Shown here: positions 33,758-39,652 of the stretch, piece after piece
Position numbering within the stretch: the stretch's first letter is position 1
Layout of the letters: each line of letters opens with the position of its first letter
From: Clostridiaceae bacterium AF10-41
GTDB lineage: Bacteria; Bacillota; Clostridia; Clostridiales; Clostridiaceae
Assembly (NCBI GenBank): GCA_027686065.1
Contig: JAQCTH010000035.1
Location: forward strand, 1-39,652
Length of the DNA: 39,652 nt
Direction: 5' to 3'
Position numbers and translations under genes: made by a program
Notes under the pieces: generated by a model
What the model saw: the letters and a program-made list of their open reading frames with translations, nothing else
Databases searched by the model: none
What the model was told of the DNA's origin: nothing

Positions 33758-35124
33758 TGAACAAGATAAGTAAAAGAATAATAAAGTATATGATATTAAT
33801 GAATGTAATAGTAGCAATTGTTAGCTTGATTTTAACATCATTTATATTACCAAAGATATATATAAACAATGAGTATATTGATTTAGAAGAGGCCAGCGAA
33901 TATGTTTTAGAAGCAGCAAAAAATAATACAGTTACGGAATTTACCAATATATATGCAGTATTAATTAATGATGGAAAAATTATTAATATGTGCAAATCAG
34001 GTAATGGTAATGGACATATGAATCAAATGGGAATGATGGGTCAAGGTAAATCCATAAACTTTGAAAAAATAGAAGGAAAACAAATTTTTAAGTCAAATAA
34101 TGGTGACACATATATAGGTATTAAAAAGGGTTCTAGTTATGGAGATATAGTTGTTTATAAAAGTTATGAAGGAACAAAGTCATTAATAAAAAGCGTTAAT
34201 TTGATAATGGTAGCAATATTTTTATTTTCAGCAATAATATCAACATTTATTGCTATTTATCTTGGCGAAAAGTTTACAAAACCAATAGTATTTTTACAAA
34301 AGAGAGCTAATGATATTTCAAAGGGTATATATGAAAGTAGGTTTCAAATTAAAACAAAAGATGAAATTCAAGAACTAAATGATAGTATAGATAGCATGGC
34401 AAGAGAACTTGAAGTAAAGGATAATATGCAAAAAGAATTTATTGCAAATGTAAGCCATGATTTAAAAACTCCATTGAGTGTTATAAGAGCAAATAGTGAA
34501 GTTATAAGAGATGAATTAGTTTCTGGCAACGAAACTGTTGAATATGCATCTAGCATTATTGAAGAAGTTGATATATTAACAGAACTTGTAGGAGAAATAT
34601 TAGTTTTAAGCAAACTAAGAGATAATAAAAAAATAATTAAATTATCAGAGTATGAGCTAGATAACTTCATAAAAGAAACTTATAGTAAGTTAAATAATTA
34701 TTTAAATAAAAATAGTTATAGTAATTTTAGTTTAAAGCTTAAAATACAAGAAAGTCTAAAAAATAGGGGGATAGTTGTTTATATAGATAATAATTATTTA
34801 TTTAGGGTATTATCAAACTTCTTTATAAATGCAATAAAACATTCTAAAAGTGATAATAAGAATATAGTATTTGGAGTAATAGAAAATGAAGAAAATATAG
34901 AAATATATATAAAGGATTATGGAAAAGGAATAGAAAAAGAATGTATAAAATATATTTGGGATAGATACTATAAGGAAGATAAAAGTGGAGGAATGGGTTT
35001 AGGTTTAGCTATTTCTAAGGAAATAATATTAGCACATGGATTTAATTATGGAGTAGAAAGTAAAATAGGAGAGGGAAGTAAATTTTATTTTATTATTCCT
35101 AATAATCTAATAAAACAAAAATAA
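33757..35124 (+). CDS. Membrane sensor histidine kinase with a Met-rich sensor loop
   Basis: A 455-residue HisKA-type kinase and partner of the preceding regulator. Membrane segments at about 11-35 and 147-170 bound an extracellular region of about 110 residues. Within it, GNGNGHMNQMGMMGQGKS (about 78-96) is rich in Met, Gly and His, unusual for this size of sensor. A HAMP linker follows (about 171-222), then the H-box FIANVSHDLKTPLSVIRANS with His234, the N-box FFINAIKHS near 355, and ATP-lid motifs DYGKGIE and GGMGLGLAIS. The signal is unknown; the Met-rich loop could bind soft metals such as copper or silver, or sense the small secreted protein encoded next. Confidence 0.93.
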   Translation: MNKISKRIIKYMILMNVIVAIVSLILTSFILPKIYINNEYIDLEEASEYVLEAAKNNTVTEFTNIYAVLINDGKIINMCKSGNGNGHMNQMGMMGQGKSINFEKIEGKQIFKSNNGDTYIGIKKGSSYGDIVVYKSYEGTKSLIKSVNLIMVAIFLFSAIISTFIAIYLGEKFTKPIVFLQKRANDISKGIYESRFQIKTKDEIQELNDSIDSMARELEVKDNMQKEFIANVSHDLKTPLSVIRANSEVIRDELVSGNETVEYASSIIEEVDILTELVGEILVLSKLRDNKKIIKLSEYELDNFIKETYSKLNNYLNKNSYSNFSLKLKIQESLKNRGIVVYIDNNYLFRVLSNFFINAIKHSKSDNKNIVFGVIENEENIEIYIKDYGKGIEKECIKYIWDRYYKEDKSGGMGLGLAISKEIILAHGFNYGVESKIGEGSKFYFIIPNNLIKQK

Positions 35125-35126
35125 AT

Positions 35127-35159
35127 TTCACAAATTGATCACAAATTAATCATTAACTT
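35127..35159 (+). promoter_or_regulatory. Three 11-nt direct repeats upstream of the small secreted protein gene
   Basis: TTCACAAATTG, ATCACAAATTA and ATCATTAACTT follow one another without gaps; the first two match at 9 of 11 positions and the third is degenerate. An 11-base period puts sites on one face of the helix, as OmpR/PhoB-class regulators require. The start codon is 100 bases downstream. Confidence 0.55.
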
Positions 35160-35259
35160 ATAAAAAATAAAAGTTATTATATTATTAAAGAACTTAAAGT
35201 AAGAATAATTAATAAAAATTCTTGCTTATAAAGTAATATTTAATGGAGGTATAATAACT

Positions 35260-35583
35260 ATGAAAAAATTAATTTTATCATTATCAATAATAGGGGCTAT
35301 TACAATAGGTACAGGAGCCATAGCCTTCGCAGCAGAGGAAGAAAGTCCAGTAATAAATTCAGGTGAAGCAGTAGTAAGTGATACAGAAAATTACAATATA
35401 TCTGAGGATAATAATTCCGGCTTAGGAAATCCAAACTGTCCTTATTATGGGGAAGAAAACAGGGGTCAAGGGCAAGGAAATGGAGAAGGAAATAGATATG
35501 GATTAAATTCAGAAAATAGAGGAAGAGGAAACTGTGGAAGATCTGGCTCTATGATGGGATTTAGATACGGAGTAGAAAAATAA
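35260..35583 (+). CDS. Small secreted Gly/Asn/Arg-rich protein with two Cys and a Met pair
   Basis: A 107-residue preprotein with a Sec signal peptide (MKKL then hydrophobic core, likely cleaved after AFA at 22-24 or 23-25). The mature part has an acidic N-terminal half and a low-complexity half rich in Gly, Asn, Arg and Gln: NPNCPYYGEENRGQGQGNGE, then GRGNCGRSGSMMGFRYG. Cys60 and Cys92 could form a disulphide or, with the Met pair, bind metal. No known family recognised. AATGGAGGT gives a good ribosome binding site. It lies just after the two-component genes behind three operator-like repeats, so it is probably a target, and perhaps a partner, of that system. Confidence 0.75.
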   Translation: MKKLILSLSIIGAITIGTGAIAFAAEEESPVINSGEAVVSDTENYNISEDNNSGLGNPNCPYYGEENRGQGQGNGEGNRYGLNSENRGRGNCGRSGSMMGFRYGVEK

Positions 35584-35584
35584 T

Positions 35585-35619
35585 AGTAGGTAGATTCCAA
35601 GGAATCTACCTACTTAATT
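35585..35619 (+). terminator. Terminator between the secreted protein and chemotaxis receptor genes
   Basis: AGTAGGTAGATTCC (35585-35598) pairs with GGAATCTACCTACT (35601-35614), followed by TAATTTT. On the minus strand T content is lower, but it may serve both convergent genes. Confidence 0.85.
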
Positions 35620-37413
35620 TTAAAATTTAAATTGAGATAATAAACTTCTAAGTTTTATAGCCAATTCAGCTTGATTTATAGCTGTTTCGGACATTTTTTC
35701 TATAGCACTAGTAGTATCATTTATACTATTCTTTACTGAATTTACATTTGCTGATGAATTTTGAGTCATAGATGCAACTGATTGAACAGCATTACTTAGC
35801 TCATTCATTGTAGCAGATACTTCTTCAGACATAGCAGCAATGTCCTCACTCATAGTTCTAATAAATACTCCATCTTTTTCATATTTATCACCTATTTTTA
35901 TGAACTGTTTAAATTCTTTCATTATTTCACTATCCATAAATTCAAGTAATTTATTACTACTATCAGTGATATTACTAAAAGCAAGTCTGACTTGATTTAT
36001 TGTCTCTTTTACACTTTGAACTGAACTTCTGGATTGTTCTGCAAGTAGTCTTACTTCCTCAGCAACAACAGCAAATCCTCTACCTTGTTCTCCAGCTCTA
36101 GCAGCCTCAATTGATGCATTTAAAGCAAGAAGATTAGTTTGTTCAGCAATTTCCTCAATAGAATTAGTCATATTAACTATTTCATTAACTATTTTTGCTT
36201 TTTCAATAGATAGTTTTATATCATTTTCTACACTTTCATATAAAGTTGAGGTATTATCAATTACAAATTCAGTATCTTTCTTTATAGTAGTTGCTCTTTT
36301 TTGAATTTTTTCTGAATTAATATTACCATCAGTAGCTTTTTCAGAAAGAGTATCTATGCTTGCATTTACTTCTAAAATAGATGCAGATAATTCTTCTGTT
36401 ATAGCGCTAGTTTCCTGAATTGTAGAGTTAATTTCACTTGATGAATCATTTATTAAATCAAATTGACAAGTTACTTCTTCAATAGATGAAGCTAAATCTT
36501 CACTTGATAAATTAACCTCATCGGCGCTAGAGATAACTGAATGTACTATTTCTTTTAAATTATCTTGAGCTATATTAAGAGCCGTAGCTATTTGCCCAAA
36601 TTCATCATTATGCTTTATTTCAATCTTTTCAGACAAGTCATATTTAGCTATTCTATTAGATAAAGACATTATTTTAGATAAAGACTTAGTTATTCTTAAA
36701 GTTATACTAGCAGCAGATAGTATAGAAATAAATATTGAAACACCTAAAATAATAGATGTAAGCATTAATGAATGGTTATATGTATCTTTATTCATTTTTA
36801 AGGTTTCTTCAGCCCATTTGCTGTTTAAATCAACAAGTCTATCTAATTTAATAATAAAGTCTCCACGAATTTTATCTAAATCATAAGAAAATAAAGTTGC
36901 ATCATTTAATCTATTTTCATTTACAGCTTTAATTATATTATCAGATTGCTCTTCTAATTTAGCTAAAGAAGATATTATTTCATCAAAACGTTGTTTATCT
37001 TCATCTTTAGTAATTAAGTCTTTATAAAGCTGAACAAGTTGAGAATTTCTTTTATTATTATAATAAATATTTTGAGTTAAAATTTTCTTTTCGGCAGCAT
37101 CCTTAATTGATATTAAAAGTTTACTACTAAGATAATTATATGTAGAATTTTCACTTAATTCATTTATATATATGATTCCTAAAGTATTATTTGAGTAAAG
37201 CTTTTCAGAAGAACTGTTGATTTTATCCATATTGTATAGGCCAAGTCCCCAGATAAATAATAATAAAGCTATAATCAATACAAAACAACTTCTAAGCTTA
37301 TTAGATATTTTAATTAATTTTTTATTATTTTTTTTAGGTTTATCATTATTATTAGTTTTTTCTTTCTTAGTTTTTCCTTTTTGAGTATTTTTTATTTTGA
37401 GTATTTTTCTCAT
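35620..37413 (-). CDS. Methyl-accepting chemotaxis protein
   Basis: A 597-residue membrane chemoreceptor. An unusual Lys/Asn-rich cytoplasmic tail of about 40 residues ([20 protein letters not shown] and onward) precedes membrane segment 1 (about 42-60). The extracellular region of about 150 residues is helical, fitting a four-helix-bundle (4HB_MCP) sensor. Membrane segment 2 is at about 213-238, then a HAMP domain (about 240-290) and the long signalling coiled coil. The hairpin tip [20 protein letters not shown], then [20 protein letters not shown], is canonical for CheA/CheW contact. ATG follows GGGGGAGGG. No chemotaxis genes are adjacent. Ligand unknown. Confidence 0.95.
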   Translation of the reverse strand: MRKILKIKNTQKGKTKKEKTNNNDKPKKNNKKLIKISNKLRSCFVLIIALLLFIWGLGLYNMDKINSSSEKLYSNNTLGIIYINELSENSTYNYLSSKLLISIKDAAEKKILTQNIYYNNKRNSQLVQLYKDLITKDEDKQRFDEIISSLAKLEEQSDNIIKAVNENRLNDATLFSYDLDKIRGDFIIKLDRLVDLNSKWAEETLKMNKDTYNHSLMLTSIILGVSIFISILSAASITLRITKSLSKIMSLSNRIAKYDLSEKIEIKHNDEFGQIATALNIAQDNLKEIVHSVISSADEVNLSSEDLASSIEEVTCQFDLINDSSSEINSTIQETSAITEELSASILEVNASIDTLSEKATDGNINSEKIQKRATTIKKDTEFVIDNTSTLYESVENDIKLSIEKAKIVNEIVNMTNSIEEIAEQTNLLALNASIEAARAGEQGRGFAVVAEEVRLLAEQSRSSVQSVKETINQVRLAFSNITDSSNKLLEFMDSEIMKEFKQFIKIGDKYEKDGVFIRTMSEDIAAMSEEVSATMNELSNAVQSVASMTQNSSANVNSVKNSINDTTSAIEKMSETAINQAELAIKLRSLLSQFKF

Positions 37414-37450
37414 ATGCCCTCCCCCTAAATTGCAATAAATTTAAAATAAA

Positions 37451-37508
37451 AATGAACAACTACTTAAATTATCGAGAAGTATCTAGAAAAATTTAGTAGT
37501 TGTTCATT
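37451..37508 (-). terminator. Terminator of the two-small-protein unit
   Basis: AATGAACAACTACT (37451-37464) pairs with AGTAGTTGTTCATT (37495-37508), 14 pairs with a 30-base loop. On the minus strand it is followed by TTTTTATTTT, so it ends the small-protein genes before the chemoreceptor gene. Confidence 0.7.
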
Positions 37509-37533
37509 AAAAGATTTCCTTTATTTATTTTTA

Positions 37534-37692
37534 TTAACGTTTTTGGTTAACTTTAGAAACCCTAGCTATATTTTCTGAATCTGTATATTCATACGAAGAA
37601 CTAGATGTATTGTTTGAATTAACAGGAGTAGCAACATCTTTATTTTTCATAGGAATTGTTCCATCAGTTCTATTTTTTTTATTATTAGACAT
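37534..37692 (-). CDS. 52-residue hydrophilic protein of unknown function
   Basis: A short ORF starting MSNNKKNRTDGTIPMKNKDV and ending SENIARVSKVNQKR. It is basic at both ends with a Ser/Thr/Asn-rich middle (NSNNTSSSSYEYTD) and looks disordered. A strong ribosome binding site, AAAGGAGAG, lies seven bases upstream of the ATG (complement of 37690-37692), which is the main reason to call it real. It starts 23 bases after the stop of the 81-residue gene on the same strand, so the two form a unit. No family recognised, and no Cys, signal peptide or membrane segment. Confidence 0.65.
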   Translation of the reverse strand: MSNNKKNRTDGTIPMKNKDVATPVNSNNTSSSSYEYTDSENIARVSKVNQKR

Positions 37693-37715
37693 ATTGAATC
37701 TCTCCTTTGTGATAT

Positions 37716-37961
37716 TTATTTCTTACTATTTTTACTTGCTTCAGTTTTAGTATCACTTTCATTATCTAGTTCAGGTTGTTCTGTATAATCAAATTCCATA
37801 TAAGCAATATTATTTACCACTATATCATCTTCTACTGTACTAGGTAATGGACTTGGCTCAGAGTCAACTTTTCCATGACTAATCAAAGCATGTTTTTCTG
37901 GAGCATACCCAGTTCTATCATTAGGTAAATAAACTTTTTTACTGTTAGGTTTTGTTGGCAT
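37716..37961 (-). CDS. 81-residue hydrophilic protein of unknown function
   Basis: A short protein starting MPTKPNSKKVYLPNDRTGYA, then PEKHALISHGKVDSEPSP, an acidic middle with IAYMEFDYTEQPELD, and a Lys/Ser tail. It is charged, Pro-rich and likely mostly disordered. AAGGAGGG precedes the ATG (complement of 37959-37961). It is the first gene of a two-gene minus-strand unit with the 52-residue protein, divergent from the HAD phosphatase gene. I do not recognise it. Small charged proteins of this type in clostridia can be spore or stress proteins, but nothing here proves that. Confidence 0.7.
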   Translation of the reverse strand: MPTKPNSKKVYLPNDRTGYAPEKHALISHGKVDSEPSPLPSTVEDDIVVNNIAYMEFDYTEQPELDNESDTKTEASKNSKK

Positions 37962-38162
37962 AATAATCCCTCCTTATGTTTATATTATTTGAGATATAAT
38001 CTTTTTAATCCCTAGTATTATCTTCTAAAAATGCATAAAGATTTTAAAAAATTTAAATTGAAGTTTATATTATATGATATTACTTATCAAAGAAAGGAAT
38101 TATTGTGGTAAAATTATATTATAAAAATATATACTTAAAAATACATGAAGTTGGAGGTAGAA

Positions 38163-38921
38163 ATGAATAAACTATTTGCTACAGATTTGGATGGAACATT
38201 AATAAATAATAATGAAATTAGGTCGAATGATAGACAAGCAATACTTAAGCTTCAAAATAAGGGGAATTTAGTAGTTGTTTCAACAGGAAGACCCTATAAT
38301 GCAATTCAAATGTTAAAAGATCAATACAAAATATATGCGAATTATTTTGTTTTACTAAATGGCGCACTTATAATGGATTCAACTGGAAGTAAGATTAAAC
38401 AAGAAATTATAGAAAAAGAAGTAATAGAAAAAATATTATATCAAGTAAATGATGGTAATATTGATATATCTGTTGAATCAGGTTTTAAGACATATATATT
38501 AACAGATTGTAATAACTTACCTTATCCTAATAAAATAAAGGTCAATTCAATACAAGAAATAGATGATGATTTAAGCTTAATTTCTCTGTATATGCCAAAT
38601 AAAGAAAAGGTTGAAATAGAAGAATTAAAAAGTGAAATAAATAATAAGTATGGAGATAAAATAATTGCATATAGAAATGATATTTTTATAGATATTGTTC
38701 CAATAGGATGTTCTAAAGGAAATGGAGTAGAATATTTAGCAAATCAAGAGTTAATAAAATCAGAAAATTTATATACTATAGGTGACTCATGGAATGATAT
38801 TAGTATGTTTAATATAACACCAAATTCATTCACTTTTAAGCATGTAGAAGAAGAGTTAAAGAAACATACAACATATATTGTAAATTCAGTTTCTCATTGT
38901 ATAGAGGAATATATATTATAA
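38163..38921 (+). CDS. Cof-type HAD-IIB family sugar phosphatase
   Basis: A 252-residue haloacid dehalogenase-superfamily phosphatase of subclass IIB. Motif I is FATDLDGTLI (nucleophile Asp9 and acid Asp11), motif II VVSTGRPYNA, motif III the Lys of SKGNGVEYL, and motif IV TIGDSWNDISMF. The cap between about 85 and 185 is of the Cof type. Such enzymes dephosphorylate sugar phosphates or related metabolites; substrate unknown. I use the ATG at 38163 after TTGGAGGT; an ATG at 38145 lies before that site and would add six residues. Divergent from the small-protein unit. Confidence 0.92.
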   Translation: MNKLFATDLDGTLINNNEIRSNDRQAILKLQNKGNLVVVSTGRPYNAIQMLKDQYKIYANYFVLLNGALIMDSTGSKIKQEIIEKEVIEKILYQVNDGNIDISVESGFKTYILTDCNNLPYPNKIKVNSIQEIDDDLSLISLYMPNKEKVEIEELKSEINNKYGDKIIAYRNDIFIDIVPIGCSKGNGVEYLANQELIKSENLYTIGDSWNDISMFNITPNSFTFKHVEEELKKHTTYIVNSVSHCIEEYIL

Positions 38922-39006
38922 CTATAAATTTTTATAAAAATCTATAATTATGATACTTAAAAAATTTGGCAATATAGGTTAATATAAGATTATGTTAGCT
39001 GAATCA

Positions 39007-39027
39007 AGATTAATATATTATTAATCT
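39007..39027 (+). terminator. AT-only hairpin after the HAD gene
   Basis: AGATTAATA (39007-39015) and TATTAATCT (39019-39027) around TAT, followed by ATTTATTATTTATT. Weak; it might be a terminator or chance. No other element is clear in 38922-39070. Confidence 0.35.
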
Positions 39028-39083
39028 ATTTATTATTTATTAATATGTATAAATATTGCTAAGATATAAAAGGAGATGAACTT

Positions 39084-39149
39084 ATGAGATTAGGAAAAAA
39101 TACAAAGCTAGTCATTATAGGGGATTCTATTAGATGCAATAAACTTTGA
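39084..39149 (+). pseudogene. Remnant of an SGNH/GDSL hydrolase gene
   Basis: AAAGGAGATG precedes ATG and an open frame of 21 codons, MRLGKNTKLVIIGDSIRCNK then Leu and stop. KLVIIGDSI is the block I motif of SGNH/GDSL esterases, with the nucleophile Ser, normally followed by TDCGR or similar and about 180 more residues. Here homology stops right after GDSI. In another frame the bases that follow (39135-39158) read AINFELN-Arg before TAA, which resembles the C-terminal end of such proteins. This suggests an internal deletion with frame loss. The ribosome binding site is intact, so a short peptide may still be made. Confidence 0.6.
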
Positions 39150-39193
39150 ATTGAATAGATAATAAAAAATATTTAAAGTAAGGTGGTAATTTA

Positions 39194-39652
39194 ATGTATC
39201 CAATCAAATTTGAAAATTTATATTATGAAAAAATATGGGGTGGAAGAGATTTTGAAACCTTTAGAAACAATATGCCAGAAGGTGAAATAGGGGAGAGCTG
39301 GGATATAGCATGTCATCCTAATGGAACAGGAGTAGTTGAAAATGGTTCATTAAAAGGGACTAAGTTTGATGATTTGATTAAAGAATATGGACATAAACTT
39401 GTTGGGGAAAAAGTAACTCTTGAAAAATTCCCATTACTTATAAAGCTTATAAACTCAAAGGAAAAACTTTCAGTTCAAGTTCATCCAGGAGATGAATATG
39501 CAGCAAAGTATGAAAATGATTATGGTAAGACAGAGGCTTGGTATGTTATTGATGCTAAACCAGGTGCATCACTGATAGTTGGCACAAAGGATTGTACAAA
39601 AGAACAGTTTGAAGAATCTATAAAAAATAATAATGTAGAAAGTTATTTAAAT
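39194..39652 (+). CDS. manA: Mannose-6-phosphate isomerase, class I (5' part)
   Basis: The first 153 codons of a class I phosphomannose isomerase, open to the window end. It interconverts mannose-6P and fructose-6P with a zinc ion. MYPIKFENLYYEKIWGGRDF, the block GEIGESWDIACHPNG, and the metal-ligand motif KLSVQVHPGDEYA (Gln and His ligands) with KTEAWYVIDAKPGASL are characteristic. TAAGGTGG gives the ribosome binding site for the ATG at 39194. It follows the SGNH remnant by 44 bases and probably shares its promoter. Partial only because the window ends. Confidence 0.95.
   Translation, partial: MYPIKFENLYYEKIWGGRDFETFRNNMPEGEIGESWDIACHPNGTGVVENGSLKGTKFDDLIKEYGHKLVGEKVTLEKFPLLIKLINSKEKLSVQVHPGDEYAAKYENDYGKTEAWYVIDAKPGASLIVGTKDCTKEQFEESIKNNNVESYLN

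Overview
The window is very AT-rich, tightly packed, single-chromosome-style DNA from a low-GC Gram-positive anaerobe. AGGAGG-type ribosome binding sites, short hairpin terminators, a T-box leader and the gene families present all point to Clostridium sensu stricto (cluster I). The species cannot be fixed from the sequence; a C. butyricum/C. beijerinckii-type organism is a guess. I see no tRNA, rRNA, CRISPR array, insertion sequence or phage genes.

Layout. 1-3.2 kb: a VOC-fold protein (minus strand) and a large Sel1-repeat protein. 3.4-8.3 kb: a lactose/cellobiose-type PTS (IIA, a small membrane protein, IIB, IIC), a GH170 (MupG/DUF871-type) phospho-disaccharide hydrolase and a BadF-type amino-sugar kinase. 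8.3-9.5 kb: a CDF cation exporter (minus strand), then about 600 bases of non-coding DNA holding two heptamer repeat tracts. 10.1-11.4 kb: an M18 aminopeptidase. 11.7-16.3 kb: a cell-wall amino-sugar recycling operon (murQ, murP-type EIIBC, mupG, RpiR-family murR). 16.4-25.5 kb: a small lipoprotein and one 2854-residue cyclic beta-1,2-glucan synthase-type protein. 25.65-27.5 kb: a T-box leader and brnQ. 27.46-28.35 kb: a self-contained chloramphenicol acetyltransferase cassette with promoter, 9-codon leader, RBS-masking hairpin and terminator. 28.5-32.8 kb: mgsA, a TetR regulator, a sugar O-acetyltransferase and a YhgE/Pip membrane protein. 33.1-35.6 kb: an OmpR-type two-component system followed by a small secreted Cys/Met-containing protein. 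35.6-38.0 kb (minus strand): a methyl-accepting chemotaxis protein and two small hydrophilic proteins. 38.1-39.65 kb: a Cof-type HAD phosphatase, the remnant of an SGNH/GDSL hydrolase, and the 5' part of manA.

How the parts fit. The two amino-sugar loci look like one regulon. The same palindrome, TGAAAT-N3-ATTTCA, occurs perfectly once upstream of the IIB promoter (4206-4222) and twice at the murQ promoter (11708-11724 and 11736-11750). The RpiR-family regulator encoded at the end of the mur operon is the obvious candidate to bind it. A cre-like site lies at each of those two promoters, suggesting catabolite control. My reading is that two PTS systems import cell-wall sugars (MurNAc-containing mono- or disaccharides). 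Two diverged GH170 enzymes split the phosphorylated disaccharides, the BadF kinase phosphorylates the released sugar, and MurQ removes the lactyl ether to give GlcNAc-6P.

The observations most worth following up are this two-locus regulon with its second, PTS-linked GH170 enzyme; the translational-attenuation leader before cat; and the two-component system with a Met-rich sensor loop, adjacent Cys/Met secreted protein and three 11-nt operator-like repeats between them.
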